Positions 38,097 to 46,632 of a DNA stretch of 64,000 nucleotides are shown here, piece by piece; the stretch's first letter is position 1, and every line of letters starts with the position of its first letter. A program made the position numbers and the translations under genes. Under the pieces are notes generated by a model. The model was not told the origin of the DNA and searched no databases. It was given only the letters and a program-made list of their open reading frames with translations. The stretch spans positions 248,001 to 312,000 of the forward strand of contig NZ_JBHTIF010000004.1 of assembly GCF_042677005.1 (NCBI RefSeq), read 5' to 3'. Origin of the DNA: Lysobacter_I brunescens. GTDB lineage: Bacteria > Pseudomonadota > Gammaproteobacteria > Xanthomonadales > Xanthomonadaceae.

Positions 38097-38110
38097 TCGG
38101 AAAGCGCGCC

Positions 38111-38308
38111 GTGAAAGCCGACCGCATCGGCGCGCTGGTCACCGCCCTGCCTTTCGCGGTCGTCGGCGCGCTGCTGTTCGCCGGCTGGCTGTGGGCCTCG
38201 CGCCAGCGTCCGCCCACCGCACCGCCCCAGACCCGGGAACCCGCAGCCGCGTCGGCAGCCGGGCACGACGGCGCCGAACAGGCCGAGGCGGACGGGCGCA
38301 GCAGGTAA
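38111..38308 (+). CDS. Small single-pass membrane protein
   Basis: The 65-residue product uses the GTG at 38111, 14 bases after purB. It has a short basic start (VKADRIGALV), one hydrophobic span (about residues 9-29) and an Ala/Pro/Glu-rich soluble tail. No family is recognised. The sequence looks coding (third-position GC and a clean membrane segment), but it is short, so it is a moderate call. It could be co-transcribed with purB. Confidence 0.45.
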   Translation: MKADRIGALVTALPFAVVGALLFAGWLWASRQRPPTAPPQTREPAAASAAGHDGAEQAEADGRSR

Positions 38309-38336
38309 ACTGACCGTCCCCTGCAGGATGTCCGTC

Positions 38337-39611
38337 ATGCCCCGCCAGACCCGCCCGTCGCGCCAAGCCAGATCCCCGCTTCCCTTCGAGATCGACGCCA
38401 CCGGCAAGGGCCCGCTGGGCATGCCGCCGGCGACCTTCCTGCGCGACTACTGGCAGAAACGCCCCCTGCTGATCCGCAACGCCTTCCCGGGCTTCGAAAC
38501 CCCGGTGATGCCGGAAGACCTGGCCGGACTGGCCTGCGAGGAAGGCGCGCTGTCGCGGATCGTGATGCACGACCGCGCCACCGACGGCTGGACCCTGCGC
38601 ACCGGCCCGTTCGCCGAGGAGGAATTCCCCGGCATGCCGCACCAGGACTGGACCCTGTTGGTGCAGGACGTGGACAAATGGGATCCGGACGTGCGCGCGC
38701 TGCTCGACCACTTCGACTTCCTGCCGCGCTGGCGGGTCGACGACATCATGATCTCCTTCGCCGCGCCCGGCGGCTCGGTCGGCGCGCACATCGACCAGTA
38801 CGACGTGTTCCTGCTCCAGGCCCACGGCCACCGCCGCTGGCAGATCGACGCCAGCGAGGCGCTCGGCAAGGGCGTGCCCTCGGTCGAATTCCGCGAAGGC
38901 GTGGCGCTGAAGCTGCTGCGAGAATTCCATCGCACCCACGACTGGGTGCTGGGCCCGGGCGACATGCTGTACCTGCCGCCGAACGTGCCGCACCACGGCG
39001 TCGCCGAGGACGCCTGCCTCACCTTCTCCGTCGGCATGCGCGCACCGAGCGCCGCCGAACTGCTCGGCGACTTCGTCGACACCCTGCTGGCCGAGGCCGA
39101 CGAATCGGTGCGCTACCGCGACGAGGACCTCGCGCCGCCGAAGGATGCCTACGAGATCGACGAGGCCGCGATGCAGCGGGCGATCGCCGGGCTCAACGCA
39201 CTGCGCATGAACGATCCGCAGCGCCTGGGCGACTGGTTCGGTCGATTCATGACCCTGTACCGCAGCGTCGGCGAATCCCTGCAGCCGGATGCGCCGCGCT
39301 CGCGGATCGAGGTCGAATTCGACCTGCAGCAGGGTGCTGTGCTGGCGCGCCATCCGTGGACCCGCGTGGCCTGGCGCCGCGATTCGGCGAAGAAATCGCT
39401 GGCCCGCCTGTACGTGGCCGGGCAGATCTTCGCGCTGCCGCTGGCGGATGCGCGGATGCTGGCCGGCGCGCAGACCCTGGGTGGCGACGATTACGACACG
39501 CTGTCCGAGGACGGCCGCGCGCTGGTGCTGGAACTGCTGGCGCAGGGCCATTACCACCTGGACGATGGCAGCGACGACGCACACTGGGAGGATGGCGATG
39601 ACGAGGCTTGA
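38337..39611 (+). CDS. roxA: Cupin/JmjC ribosomal oxygenase (RoxA/YcfD-like, L16 arginine hydroxylase)
   Basis: This 424-residue 2-oxoglutarate/Fe(II) oxygenase matches YcfD, which hydroxylates an arginine of ribosomal protein L16. The JmjC fold begins near PPATFLRDYWQKRPLLIRNAF. The metal ligands are visible in GAHIDQYDVFLLQ (HxD) and PPNVPHHGVAEDA. A winged-helix-like C-terminal domain follows. The ATG at 38337 has AGGA 8 bases upstream; an ATG at 38328 is also possible. The 3' end overlaps the acetyltransferase gene by 14 bases in another frame. Oxoglutarate would link it to the metabolic state. Confidence 0.88.
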   Translation: MPRQTRPSRQARSPLPFEIDATGKGPLGMPPATFLRDYWQKRPLLIRNAFPGFETPVMPEDLAGLACEEGALSRIVMHDRATDGWTLRTGPFAEEEFPGMPHQDWTLLVQDVDKWDPDVRALLDHFDFLPRWRVDDIMISFAAPGGSVGAHIDQYDVFLLQAHGHRRWQIDASEALGKGVPSVEFREGVALKLLREFHRTHDWVLGPGDMLYLPPNVPHHGVAEDACLTFSVGMRAPSAAELLGDFVDTLLAEADESVRYRDEDLAPPKDAYEIDEAAMQRAIAGLNALRMNDPQRLGDWFGRFMTLYRSVGESLQPDAPRSRIEVEFDLQQGAVLARHPWTRVAWRRDSAKKSLARLYVAGQIFALPLADARMLAGAQTLGGDDYDTLSEDGRALVLELLAQGHYHLDDGSDDAHWEDGDDEA

Positions 39612-40512
39612 TGCAGGATTCCAGGTCGCAGCAGTCGATTACCACACGGCGGTCGACGCGCTGCGCGCGGTGCGCGAACCGGTGTTCGTCGAGGAACAGC
39701 AGGTGCCGCGCGAGCTGGAGTGGGACGCGCTCGACCCGCTGTGCGTGCACGTGCTGGCGCGCGACGACGCCGGCCGCCCGATCGGCACCGGCCGCCTGAC
39801 CCCGGAACACAAGATCGGCCGCATGGCGGTGCTGCAGGACTGGCGCGGCAAGGGCGTCGGCGACGCGCTGCTGAAGGCGCTGATCGAGCAGGCAGCCCTG
39901 CGCCGCTGGCCCGAGGTCAAGCTCAACGCCCAGGTGTCCGCGATCGGCTTCTACGCCCGCCACGGCTTCGTGCCCTTCGGCGAGCGCTTCATGGAAGCGG
40001 GCATCGAGCACCAGGCGATGCGCCGCCAGGTCGTGGGCATGACCGCGATCGACAGCCGCGAGTCGGCGGTCGCAGTCACCGCCGCCATCGTGCTGGCGAC
40101 GCGGCGCGAGCTGTGCATCTACAGCCGCGCGCTGGATCCGGGCCTGTTCGACGCGCCGGAGGTGCTCGACGCGCTGCGCACCCTCGCCACGCGCCGGCAG
40201 CGGATCGACATCCGCGTGCTGCTGCAGGACGCCGATGCGCCACAGCGCGCGCACGCGCCGCTGATCGGCCTGTCGCAGCGCCTGAGCAGCGCCTTCGCCT
40301 TCCGTGAGGTCAGCGATCCCGCCGACAAGGGCTATGCCTCGGCATTCGTCGCCAACGATGCCGGCGGCGGCTATTTCCGGCCGCTGGGCAACCGCTTCGA
40401 CGGCGAAGCCGCGCTCGATGCCGGCGGCCGCGCCCGGCAGCTCGTCGAAAGCTTCCACCCCGTCTGGGAACGCGCCCGCCCGGTGACCGAGTACCGCGTG
40501 CTGGGCGCCTGA
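39598..40512 (+). CDS. GNAT-family N-acetyltransferase with an extra C-terminal domain
   Basis: The 304-residue protein starts inside the end of roxA. GGGAGG is placed 6-7 bases before the ATG at 39598. Residues 1-145 are a GNAT domain of the ElaA-like group: VFVEEQQVPRELEWD at the N terminus and the acetyl-CoA loop VLQDWRGKGVGDALL. Residues 150-304 (ELCIYSRALDPGLFDAPEVL and onward) form a second domain with an SQRLSSAF block that I do not recognise. The target is unknown. The 14-base overlap argues for coupled translation with the ribosomal oxygenase. Confidence 0.82.
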   Translation: MTRLDAGFQVAAVDYHTAVDALRAVREPVFVEEQQVPRELEWDALDPLCVHVLARDDAGRPIGTGRLTPEHKIGRMAVLQDWRGKGVGDALLKALIEQAALRRWPEVKLNAQVSAIGFYARHGFVPFGERFMEAGIEHQAMRRQVVGMTAIDSRESAVAVTAAIVLATRRELCIYSRALDPGLFDAPEVLDALRTLATRRQRIDIRVLLQDADAPQRAHAPLIGLSQRLSSAFAFREVSDPADKGYASAFVANDAGGGYFRPLGNRFDGEAALDAGGRARQLVESFHPVWERARPVTEYRVLGA

Positions 40513-40539
40513 TGCACTCGGGCGTCGCCTGATCTGTCA

Positions 40540-42021
40540 TCAAGGCTTCGTCAGCGCCGAACGCCCGAGCATGAGTCGGAAGCGGTAGCCCTTGTCGCCG
40601 TGCTCGACCTGCTCCAGCTCCGGACCGAAGCCGGCATTGCCCTGCGTGGACGCGATCGCGCGCAGGGTGTCGGAAATGCAGGCCATGCGCTCAGCCTCGC
40701 CGTGGACGATCACGCGATCGCCGCGCCCCCGGACCTGGGTCACCCGGCAGCCGGCCGGCATCAGCGCCGAGATCCGCCGGCGCAGCTCGTCCGGCGGCGC
40801 CATGCCGACCGGTGTCTCGCTCGGTGCCACGTACAGGGTCGCCACCTGCGTGGGCACGGGCGAGGTCGGCGTCAATGCGGACATCGTGCCGGATACGACG
40901 CCATCGGGCGCACGATCCTGAACCTCGCGCAGCACCAGCGGCGAATCGGTCAGCACGAAACGGACGAACCGGCGCGACATGTCGCTGCTGCGCACGCCGC
41001 GCTCGACCTTTTCCGGCCCGCTGCGGCCGCCATCCGCAGCAGAGAGGCTGTTCAACAGCACGTCCATCTGGTCTTTCGGCGCCGAGTATTGGATGGACAC
41101 CTTGCCTTCGGCGACCTGGACGCGCTCGATCTCCGTGCCGGGAGGCGCCATCTTCTCCAGATCGGCGCGGATCGCGTCCGCCGTCCGGTAGCGACGCGCG
41201 TCGGCAGTGGCCTGGGCCTGCTGGCGCTCGCGGACCTCGGCCTCGATCTCGTCGATCGGCCGCTCGAAGACGAACCGCCCGCGCATGTCCTCCGGCCGCC
41301 AGGGCCGCAGCGCACCGTTGCGCGGCCAGTGCAGGCGACCGGTGTGACGCCCGACCGGAACCGGCACTTCCGCGCAGCCGTCGCCGCACCAGACGCTCAC
41401 GCCCACGGTGTCCAGCTCGGGGGCCTCGCCGATGATCGAGCCATCCTCGGCCAGCGTGAGCCGCAGCGGCTTGCGATACGCCCGGGGGATCTCGATCCAG
41501 CCGTCCCGGCAGGTCAAGGCGGTGCCGAATCGCAGTTCCCTCACGATCTCCGCCTGGGGGCCGAGTTCGGCGAGCCGTGCGTCGTAGGCGTTCCGGCCGT
41601 GCCGCAGGATGTAGGTGGACCGCGCCGGGTCCGACTGCAGGTGGTACCACTCGCGGTAACGGGGCTTCTCGAACTCGCGGATGACCTTCAGGTGCTGCAT
41701 CACCCGGTCATCGCCGACGAAGAAGCGCAGCCTGTAAGCACCCGGCGCCATGCGACGGATCTCCAGCCCGCCGATCTGCTCGGGCGGAATGGTGGCGCCA
41801 TTGGCGGCCGGGAGGGCCTCGAAGGGGGATCCGGTGAAGGTGACTCCCCCCTCCCCGGGCACGTTGAAGGCGAAGCTGCCATGGATGTCCGGGCAGCCGT
41901 AGGCGTCGACCGCCAGCGCCTTGCGCCCCGCCTGCCCGCCGCCCGCTGCACCGCCACCGCATCCCGCCAGCAGCAGGACCATAGCCAACCCCGCCAGACC
42001 CGCGCGCATACCATCCCGCAT
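40540..42021 (-). CDS. Large lipoprotein of unknown function with two repeated C-terminal domains
   Basis: The 493-residue protein uses the ATG at 42021, after a strong GGGGGAGG. The signal sequence ends in the lipobox LLAGC, followed by Gly-rich residues that suggest a flexible tether. Residues about 40-260 form an unrecognised all-beta region with several cysteines (YGCPDIHGSF, LTCRDGW, VWCGDGCAEV). Two later segments look like copies of one alpha/beta unit: IRADLEKMAPPGTEIERVQV and LRRRISALMPAGCRVTQVRG. Each is followed by a KVSIQY/RVIVHG strand and a helix. The unit resembles PilN/GspL-type periplasmic folds. It is divergent from sucA, with no close partner. Confidence 0.7.
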   Translation of the reverse strand: MRDGMRAGLAGLAMVLLLAGCGGGAAGGGQAGRKALAVDAYGCPDIHGSFAFNVPGEGGVTFTGSPFEALPAANGATIPPEQIGGLEIRRMAPGAYRLRFFVGDDRVMQHLKVIREFEKPRYREWYHLQSDPARSTYILRHGRNAYDARLAELGPQAEIVRELRFGTALTCRDGWIEIPRAYRKPLRLTLAEDGSIIGEAPELDTVGVSVWCGDGCAEVPVPVGRHTGRLHWPRNGALRPWRPEDMRGRFVFERPIDEIEAEVRERQQAQATADARRYRTADAIRADLEKMAPPGTEIERVQVAEGKVSIQYSAPKDQMDVLLNSLSAADGGRSGPEKVERGVRSSDMSRRFVRFVLTDSPLVLREVQDRAPDGVVSGTMSALTPTSPVPTQVATLYVAPSETPVGMAPPDELRRRISALMPAGCRVTQVRGRGDRVIVHGEAERMACISDTLRAIASTQGNAGFGPELEQVEHGDKGYRFRLMLGRSALTKP

Positions 42022-42347
42022 CTTCGCCCCCTCCCCCATGGATTCGCCGGGACCATACCAGTCTGCACTGGCCTCGCAGGCCGGCAGCGACGAAGTATCG
42101 CCGGACGCACCCGGCAGCCCAGCGGCGTACGACCATGGTCGAACGCAGCCCCACGCACGCTGTCACCGCCGTCACAATGGCGGTCGAAAGGCCGGGAAAG
42201 ACACGTCATGAAACATCGGAATGGTGCGCTGCGGCGGACCCTGCGTCTATAATTCCGGTCCTTTCGCCCTTGCCGCGAACCCTGCCGGAAGCTCGGCGGA
42301 TCAAGCGGTTACCCACTCCTCCGCGCTTTCCGACACTCAGGCTCCAA
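42022..42347 (+). promoter_or_regulatory. Intergenic region and promoter of the suc operon
   Basis: This 326-base gap separates the divergent lipoprotein and sucA genes. A TATAAT at 42248-42253 precedes the sucA GTG by 94 bases; its -35 is poor. An open frame continues upstream to an ATG at 42135, but that stretch has no family similarity and spans the promoter. No other feature was seen. Confidence 0.55.
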
Positions 42348-45173
42348 GTGGACAGTCTCCTGAAGCAATTCGCGCAATCCTCCCAGCTCGGCGCCAACGC
42401 GGCGTACATCGAGGACCTCTACGAACAGTACCTGGTCGATCCCGACAGCGTCGGACCGAAATGGAAGGCCTATTTCGACGGCGTGAAGGGGCGGGACGGT
42501 CACGACGTTCCGCACTCGGCCGTGATCGAAGCCATCGCCGAAGCCGGTCGCCAGGCCGCGCGCGGCGTGGTGGTCGCCCAGGCCGGGAGCGACAGCCGCG
42601 AGTTCGCGGTCGGCAAGCTGATCGTGGCCTACCGCTCGCGCGGCCACCTCGCGGCCAGCCTCGACCCGCTGGGCATGTGGGACAAGAGCGAAGCCCCGGA
42701 CCTCGACATCGGCTTCCACGGTCTGTCGAACGCCGATCTCGACGCCACCTTTTCCAGCGGCGGCGTCGGCGGCAACGCGCAGATGAAGCTGCGCGACCTC
42801 GTCGCCCGTCTCAAGGCGACCTACACCGGCAGCATCGGCGCCGAGTTCATGCACATCACCGACGTCGAACAGCGTCGCTGGATGTACGAACGCCTCGAAG
42901 CCACCGGCGGCGACTTCAAGCGCAGCAGGGAAGACCGCCAGCGCATCCTCGAGCGCCTCACCGCCGCCGAAGGCCTGGAGCGCTACCTGCACACCAAGTA
43001 CGTCGGCCAGAAACGCTTCTCGCTGGAAGGCGGCGACGCGCTGATTCCGATGCTCGACGTGATGATCCGCCGCGCCGGCAGCGACGGCGTCAAGGACGTG
43101 ATCCTCGGCATGGCCCACCGCGGCCGCCTCAACGTGCTGGTCAACACGCTCGGCAAGCCGCCGCGCAAGCTGTTCGACGAGTTCGAAGGCAAGTTCGAGC
43201 ACGACGAGCACGCCCATGCCGGCGACGTGAAGTACCACATGGGCTTCAGCGCCGACATCGCCACTCCGGGCGGCCCGGTCCACCTCGCCCTCGCCTTCAA
43301 TCCCTCGCATCTGGAAATCGTCGATCCCGTCGTCGCCGGCAGCGTGCGTTCGCGCCAGCTGCGTCGCGGCGACCAGGCGCGCACCCAGGTGGTGCCGATC
43401 CTGATGCACGGCGACGCCGCGTTCGCGGGTCAGGGCGTGGTGATGGAGCTGTTCCAGATGTCGCAGGCCCGCGGTTTCGCGGTCGGCGGCACGATCCACA
43501 TCGTGATCAACAACCAGGTCGGCTTCACCACCAGCGAACGCCAGGACGCCCGCTCCACGCTGTACTGCACCGACGTGGCCAAGATGGTCGGCGCCCCGGT
43601 GCTGCACGTGAACGGCGACGACCCGGACGCGGTCGCCTTCTGCGCCGACCTGGCTTTCGACTTCCGCCAGAAGTTCGGCAAGGACGTGGTCATCGACCTC
43701 GTCTGCTATCGCCGCCACGGCCACAACGAGGCCGACGAACCGGCGGCGACCCAGCCGCAGATGTACCAGAACATCCGCAAGCGCAAGACCACGCGCGAAC
43801 TCTATGCGGAGAAGCTGGTCGCCGAAGGCGCGCTGAAGGCCGAGGACGCGCAGTCGCTGGTCGACGGCTACCGCCAGAAGCTGGATGACGGCGTGGTCAC
43901 CACCGAACTGGCCCCGGCCAATCCGGATGCCTACTCGATCGACTGGAACCCGCTGCTCGCCGGCAAGCTCAGCGATCCGGTCGACACCCGCGTCGCACGC
44001 GACAAGCTCGACGGTCTGGCGAAGGTCATCAACACCCTGCCCGACGGTGCCGTCCTGCACCCGCGCGTCGCGAAGATCTACGAAGATCGCCGCAAGATGG
44101 GCGCCGGCGAACTGCCGGGCGACTGGGGCTTCGCCGAGAACCTCGCCTACGCCACGCTGCTCGCGGAAGGCTACAAGCTGCGTCTGGTCGGCCAGGACTG
44201 CGGTCGCGGCACCTTCTTCCACCGTCATGCGGTGCTGCACGACCAGAACGTCGACGTCGACCACGTCCCGCTGCGCCAGCTGGTGACGAACCCGGAAGAC
44301 GCGACGATCATCGACTCGCTGCTCAGCGAGGAAGCGGTCATGGCGTTCGAATACGGCTATTCGACCGCCGACCCCATGACCCTGGACGTCTGGGAAGCCC
44401 AGTTCGGCGACTTCGCCAACGGCGCCCAGGTGGTGATCGACCAGTTCCTGTCCTCGGGCGAGGCCAAGTGGGGCCGTCTCTGCGGTCTGGCGCTGTTCCT
44501 GCCGCACGGCTACGAAGGCCAGGGTCCGGAGCATTCGTCCGCGCGCCTCGAACGCTTCCTGCAGCTGTGCGCGCTGGACAACATGATGGTCTGCACGCCG
44601 ACCACACCGGCGCAGGCCTTCCACATGATCCGCCGGCAGATGCGCATGACCACGCGCAAGCCGCTGGTGGTGATGACGCCGAAGTCGCTGCTGCGCCACA
44701 AGCTCGCGGTGTCGTCGCTCGACGAGCTGGCGAACGGCGGCTTCCAGCACCTGATCCCGGACAGCACCGCCGCCGACCCGAAGAAGGTCAAGCGCGTGGT
44801 GGTCTGCGGCGGCAAGGTCTACTACGACCTGGTCGAGGAAGCCCAGAAGCGCGATCTGAAGGACGTCGCGATCATCCGCATCGAGCAGCTCTATCCGTTC
44901 CCGCGCCAGCAGCTGATCGCCGAACTGAAGAAGTACGGCAAGAACGTGCAGGTGATCTGGTGCCAGGAAGAGCCGCAGAACCAGGGCGCGTGGTACCAGA
45001 TCCAGCACCACCTGCGCTTCTGCCTGCAGGACAAGCAGACGCTGCACTACGCCGGTCGCGCACGCTCGCCCTCGCCGGCTGCCGGTCACTTCAACGACCA
45101 TGTCGTCGAGCAGCAGGCGCTGATCGCCGACGCCCTCGTGAACTCGCCAGACGGCGAGTTCGAGGAAGAGTGA
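42348..45173 (+). CDS. sucA: 2-oxoglutarate dehydrogenase E1 component
   Basis: E1 is the thiamine-diphosphate enzyme of the 2-oxoglutarate dehydrogenase complex, which decarboxylates 2-oxoglutarate and passes the succinyl group to lipoyl-E2. The GTG at 42348 opens VDSLLKQFAQSSQLGANAAY, the family N terminus, and gives 941 residues. Recognisable blocks are the E2-interacting IEDLYEQYLVDPDSV, GMAHRGRLNVLVN, FNPSHLEIVDPVV, GDAAFAGQGVV and YRRHGHNEADEPAATQP. The ThDP fold shows GDDPDAVAF and NNQVGFTTS. It is first in the operon sucA-sucB-lpd. Confidence 0.97.
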   Translation: MDSLLKQFAQSSQLGANAAYIEDLYEQYLVDPDSVGPKWKAYFDGVKGRDGHDVPHSAVIEAIAEAGRQAARGVVVAQAGSDSREFAVGKLIVAYRSRGHLAASLDPLGMWDKSEAPDLDIGFHGLSNADLDATFSSGGVGGNAQMKLRDLVARLKATYTGSIGAEFMHITDVEQRRWMYERLEATGGDFKRSREDRQRILERLTAAEGLERYLHTKYVGQKRFSLEGGDALIPMLDVMIRRAGSDGVKDVILGMAHRGRLNVLVNTLGKPPRKLFDEFEGKFEHDEHAHAGDVKYHMGFSADIATPGGPVHLALAFNPSHLEIVDPVVAGSVRSRQLRRGDQARTQVVPILMHGDAAFAGQGVVMELFQMSQARGFAVGGTIHIVINNQVGFTTSERQDARSTLYCTDVAKMVGAPVLHVNGDDPDAVAFCADLAFDFRQKFGKDVVIDLVCYRRHGHNEADEPAATQPQMYQNIRKRKTTRELYAEKLVAEGALKAEDAQSLVDGYRQKLDDGVVTTELAPANPDAYSIDWNPLLAGKLSDPVDTRVARDKLDGLAKVINTLPDGAVLHPRVAKIYEDRRKMGAGELPGDWGFAENLAYATLLAEGYKLRLVGQDCGRGTFFHRHAVLHDQNVDVDHVPLRQLVTNPEDATIIDSLLSEEAVMAFEYGYSTADPMTLDVWEAQFGDFANGAQVVIDQFLSSGEAKWGRLCGLALFLPHGYEGQGPEHSSARLERFLQLCALDNMMVCTPTTPAQAFHMIRRQMRMTTRKPLVVMTPKSLLRHKLAVSSLDELANGGFQHLIPDSTAADPKKVKRVVVCGGKVYYDLVEEAQKRDLKDVAIIRIEQLYPFPRQQLIAELKKYGKNVQVIWCQEEPQNQGAWYQIQHHLRFCLQDKQTLHYAGRARSPSPAAGHFNDHVVEQQALIADALVNSPDGEFEEE

Positions 45174-45180
45174 TCACACC

Positions 45181-45212
45181 GAAGCGGGTGCCGGCGATCC
45201 GGCATCCGCTTC
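45181..45212 (+). promoter_or_regulatory. Intercistronic hairpin between sucA and sucB
   Basis: A 14-bp stem (GAAGCGGGTGCCGG pairing with CCGGCATCCGCTTC, one wobble) with a CGAT loop starts 8 bases after the sucA stop. There is no T tract. It may stabilise the sucA 3' end or cause partial termination. Confidence 0.55.
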
Positions 45213-45309
45213 GCAGGTTTCATCGAGCACGTTTTGACCGCTTGATCTTGCAATCCGCCGTTCCGCGCATCGCGCAGTCCGGCACCAACACAACTTCCAG
45301 GACGCCACC

Positions 45310-46512
45310 ATGGCCACCGAAATCAAGGTTCCCGTTCTTCCCGAATCCGTCTCCGACGCCGTCATCGCCACCTGGCACAAGAAGGTCGGCGACGCCGTCA
45401 AGCGCGACGAGAACATCGTCGACCTCGAGACCGACAAGGTCGTTCTGGAAGTCCCCTCGACCGTCGATGGCGTCATCAAGGAACTGAAGTTCGCCGAAGG
45501 CGCGACCGTCCTCAGCCAGCAGGTCATCGCGGTGATCGAGGAAGGCGCCGTGGCCGCCGCAGCCGCGCCGGCCGCCGCCGGTCCGGAACAGGTCCAGCCG
45601 AAGGCCGAGGCCGCCAAGGCCGCTGCCGCCGCCCCGACGAGCACCAAGCCGGCCCCGGTCGGCGGCGACCTGCCGCCTGGCGCCCGCTTCGCCGCCGCCA
45701 CCAGCGGCGTCAACCCGGCCGACGTCCAGGGCACCGGCCGTCGCGGTGCGGTCACGAAGGAAGACATCGTCAACTACGCCAGCGGCAAGATCGCCGGCGT
45801 CGGCGGCGGCGCACGTCCGGAAGAGCGCGTGCCGATGACCCGCATGCGCACCCGCATCGCCGAGCGCCTGATGCAGTCGAAGAACTCCATCGCGATGCTG
45901 ACCTCGTTCAACGAGGTGAACCTGTCCAAGGTCATGCAGATGCGCAAGGAGCTGGGCGAGCAGTTCGAGAAGGCCAACGGCATCAAGCTTGGCTTCATGA
46001 GCTTCTTCGCCAAGGCAGCCGCCAACGCGCTGCAGCGCCACCCGATCATCAACGCCTCGGTCGACGGCAGCGACATCATCTACCACGGCTACGCCGACAT
46101 CTCGATCGCCGTGTCGACCGACAAGGGCCTGGTCACGCCGGTCCTGCGCAACGTCGAGCGCATGGGCTTCGCCGACATCGAAGCCGCCATCGTCGGCTAC
46201 GCCAAGGCGGCCCGCGAAGGCGGCCTGAAGCTGGAAGACCTGCAGGGCGGCACCTTCACGATCACCAATGGCGGCACCTTCGGCTCGCTGATGTCGACGC
46301 CGATCGTGAACCCGCCGCAGTCGGCGATCCTCGGCATGCACGCCATCAAGGAGCGCGCGATCGTCGAGAACGGCCAGGTCATCGCCGCGCCGATGATGTA
46401 CCTCGCGCTGAGCTACGACCACCGCATCATCGACGGCAAGGACGCGGTGCTGTTCCTGGTCGACATCAAGAACCAGCTGGAAAACCCGCACCGCATGCTG
46501 CTGGGCATGTAA
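45310..46512 (+). CDS. sucB: Dihydrolipoyllysine succinyltransferase (E2 of 2-oxoglutarate dehydrogenase)
   Basis: E2 forms the core of the complex and transfers succinyl from its lipoyl arm to CoA. The 400-residue protein has one lipoyl domain with the lipoylated lysine in ETDKVVLEVPS (about residue 43). An Ala/Pro-rich linker follows, then a peripheral-subunit binding domain (PPGARFAAATSGVNPADVQG and RRGAVTKEDIVNY). The catalytic domain carries SYDHRIIDGKDAV with the active histidine and aspartate. The gene lies 136 bases after sucA, beyond a hairpin, and before the REP element that separates it from lpd. Confidence 0.97.
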   Translation: MATEIKVPVLPESVSDAVIATWHKKVGDAVKRDENIVDLETDKVVLEVPSTVDGVIKELKFAEGATVLSQQVIAVIEEGAVAAAAAPAAAGPEQVQPKAEAAKAAAAAPTSTKPAPVGGDLPPGARFAAATSGVNPADVQGTGRRGAVTKEDIVNYASGKIAGVGGGARPEERVPMTRMRTRIAERLMQSKNSIAMLTSFNEVNLSKVMQMRKELGEQFEKANGIKLGFMSFFAKAAANALQRHPIINASVDGSDIIYHGYADISIAVSTDKGLVTPVLRNVERMGFADIEAAIVGYAKAAREGGLKLEDLQGGTFTITNGGTFGSLMSTPIVNPPQSAILGMHAIKERAIVENGQVIAAPMMYLALSYDHRIIDGKDAVLFLVDIKNQLENPHRMLLGM

Positions 46513-46523
46513 TCCCACTCGCC

Positions 46524-46608
46524 CCCTCCCCCGCATGCGGGGGAGGGCTGGGGTGGGGGATCGGACACGTCGCCCCCATCCCGACCTTCCCCCGCACGCG
46601 GGGGAAGG
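46524..46608. repeat. Paired GC-rich REP-like hairpins between sucB and lpd
   Basis: Two palindromes face each other: 46524-46547 (CCCTCCCCCGC arms around AT) and 46585-46608 (CCTTCCCCCGC arms around AC). The intervening CTGGGGTGGGGG and CCCCCATCCC are also roughly complementary, so the pair could fold into a cruciform. The same repeat type recurs at 55651-55676. Confidence 0.8.
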
Positions 46609-46632
46609 AGACAAACCTCAACGGGAAGTGAC

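Noticed and set aside
42135..42347. Longer sucA start at an ATG at 42135
   Set aside because: The extension has no similarity to E1 and covers the TATAAT promoter; the GTG at 42348 matches the family N terminus.
42309..45101. A 930-codon minus-strand frame across sucA
   Set aside because: It is an antisense shadow of sucA.
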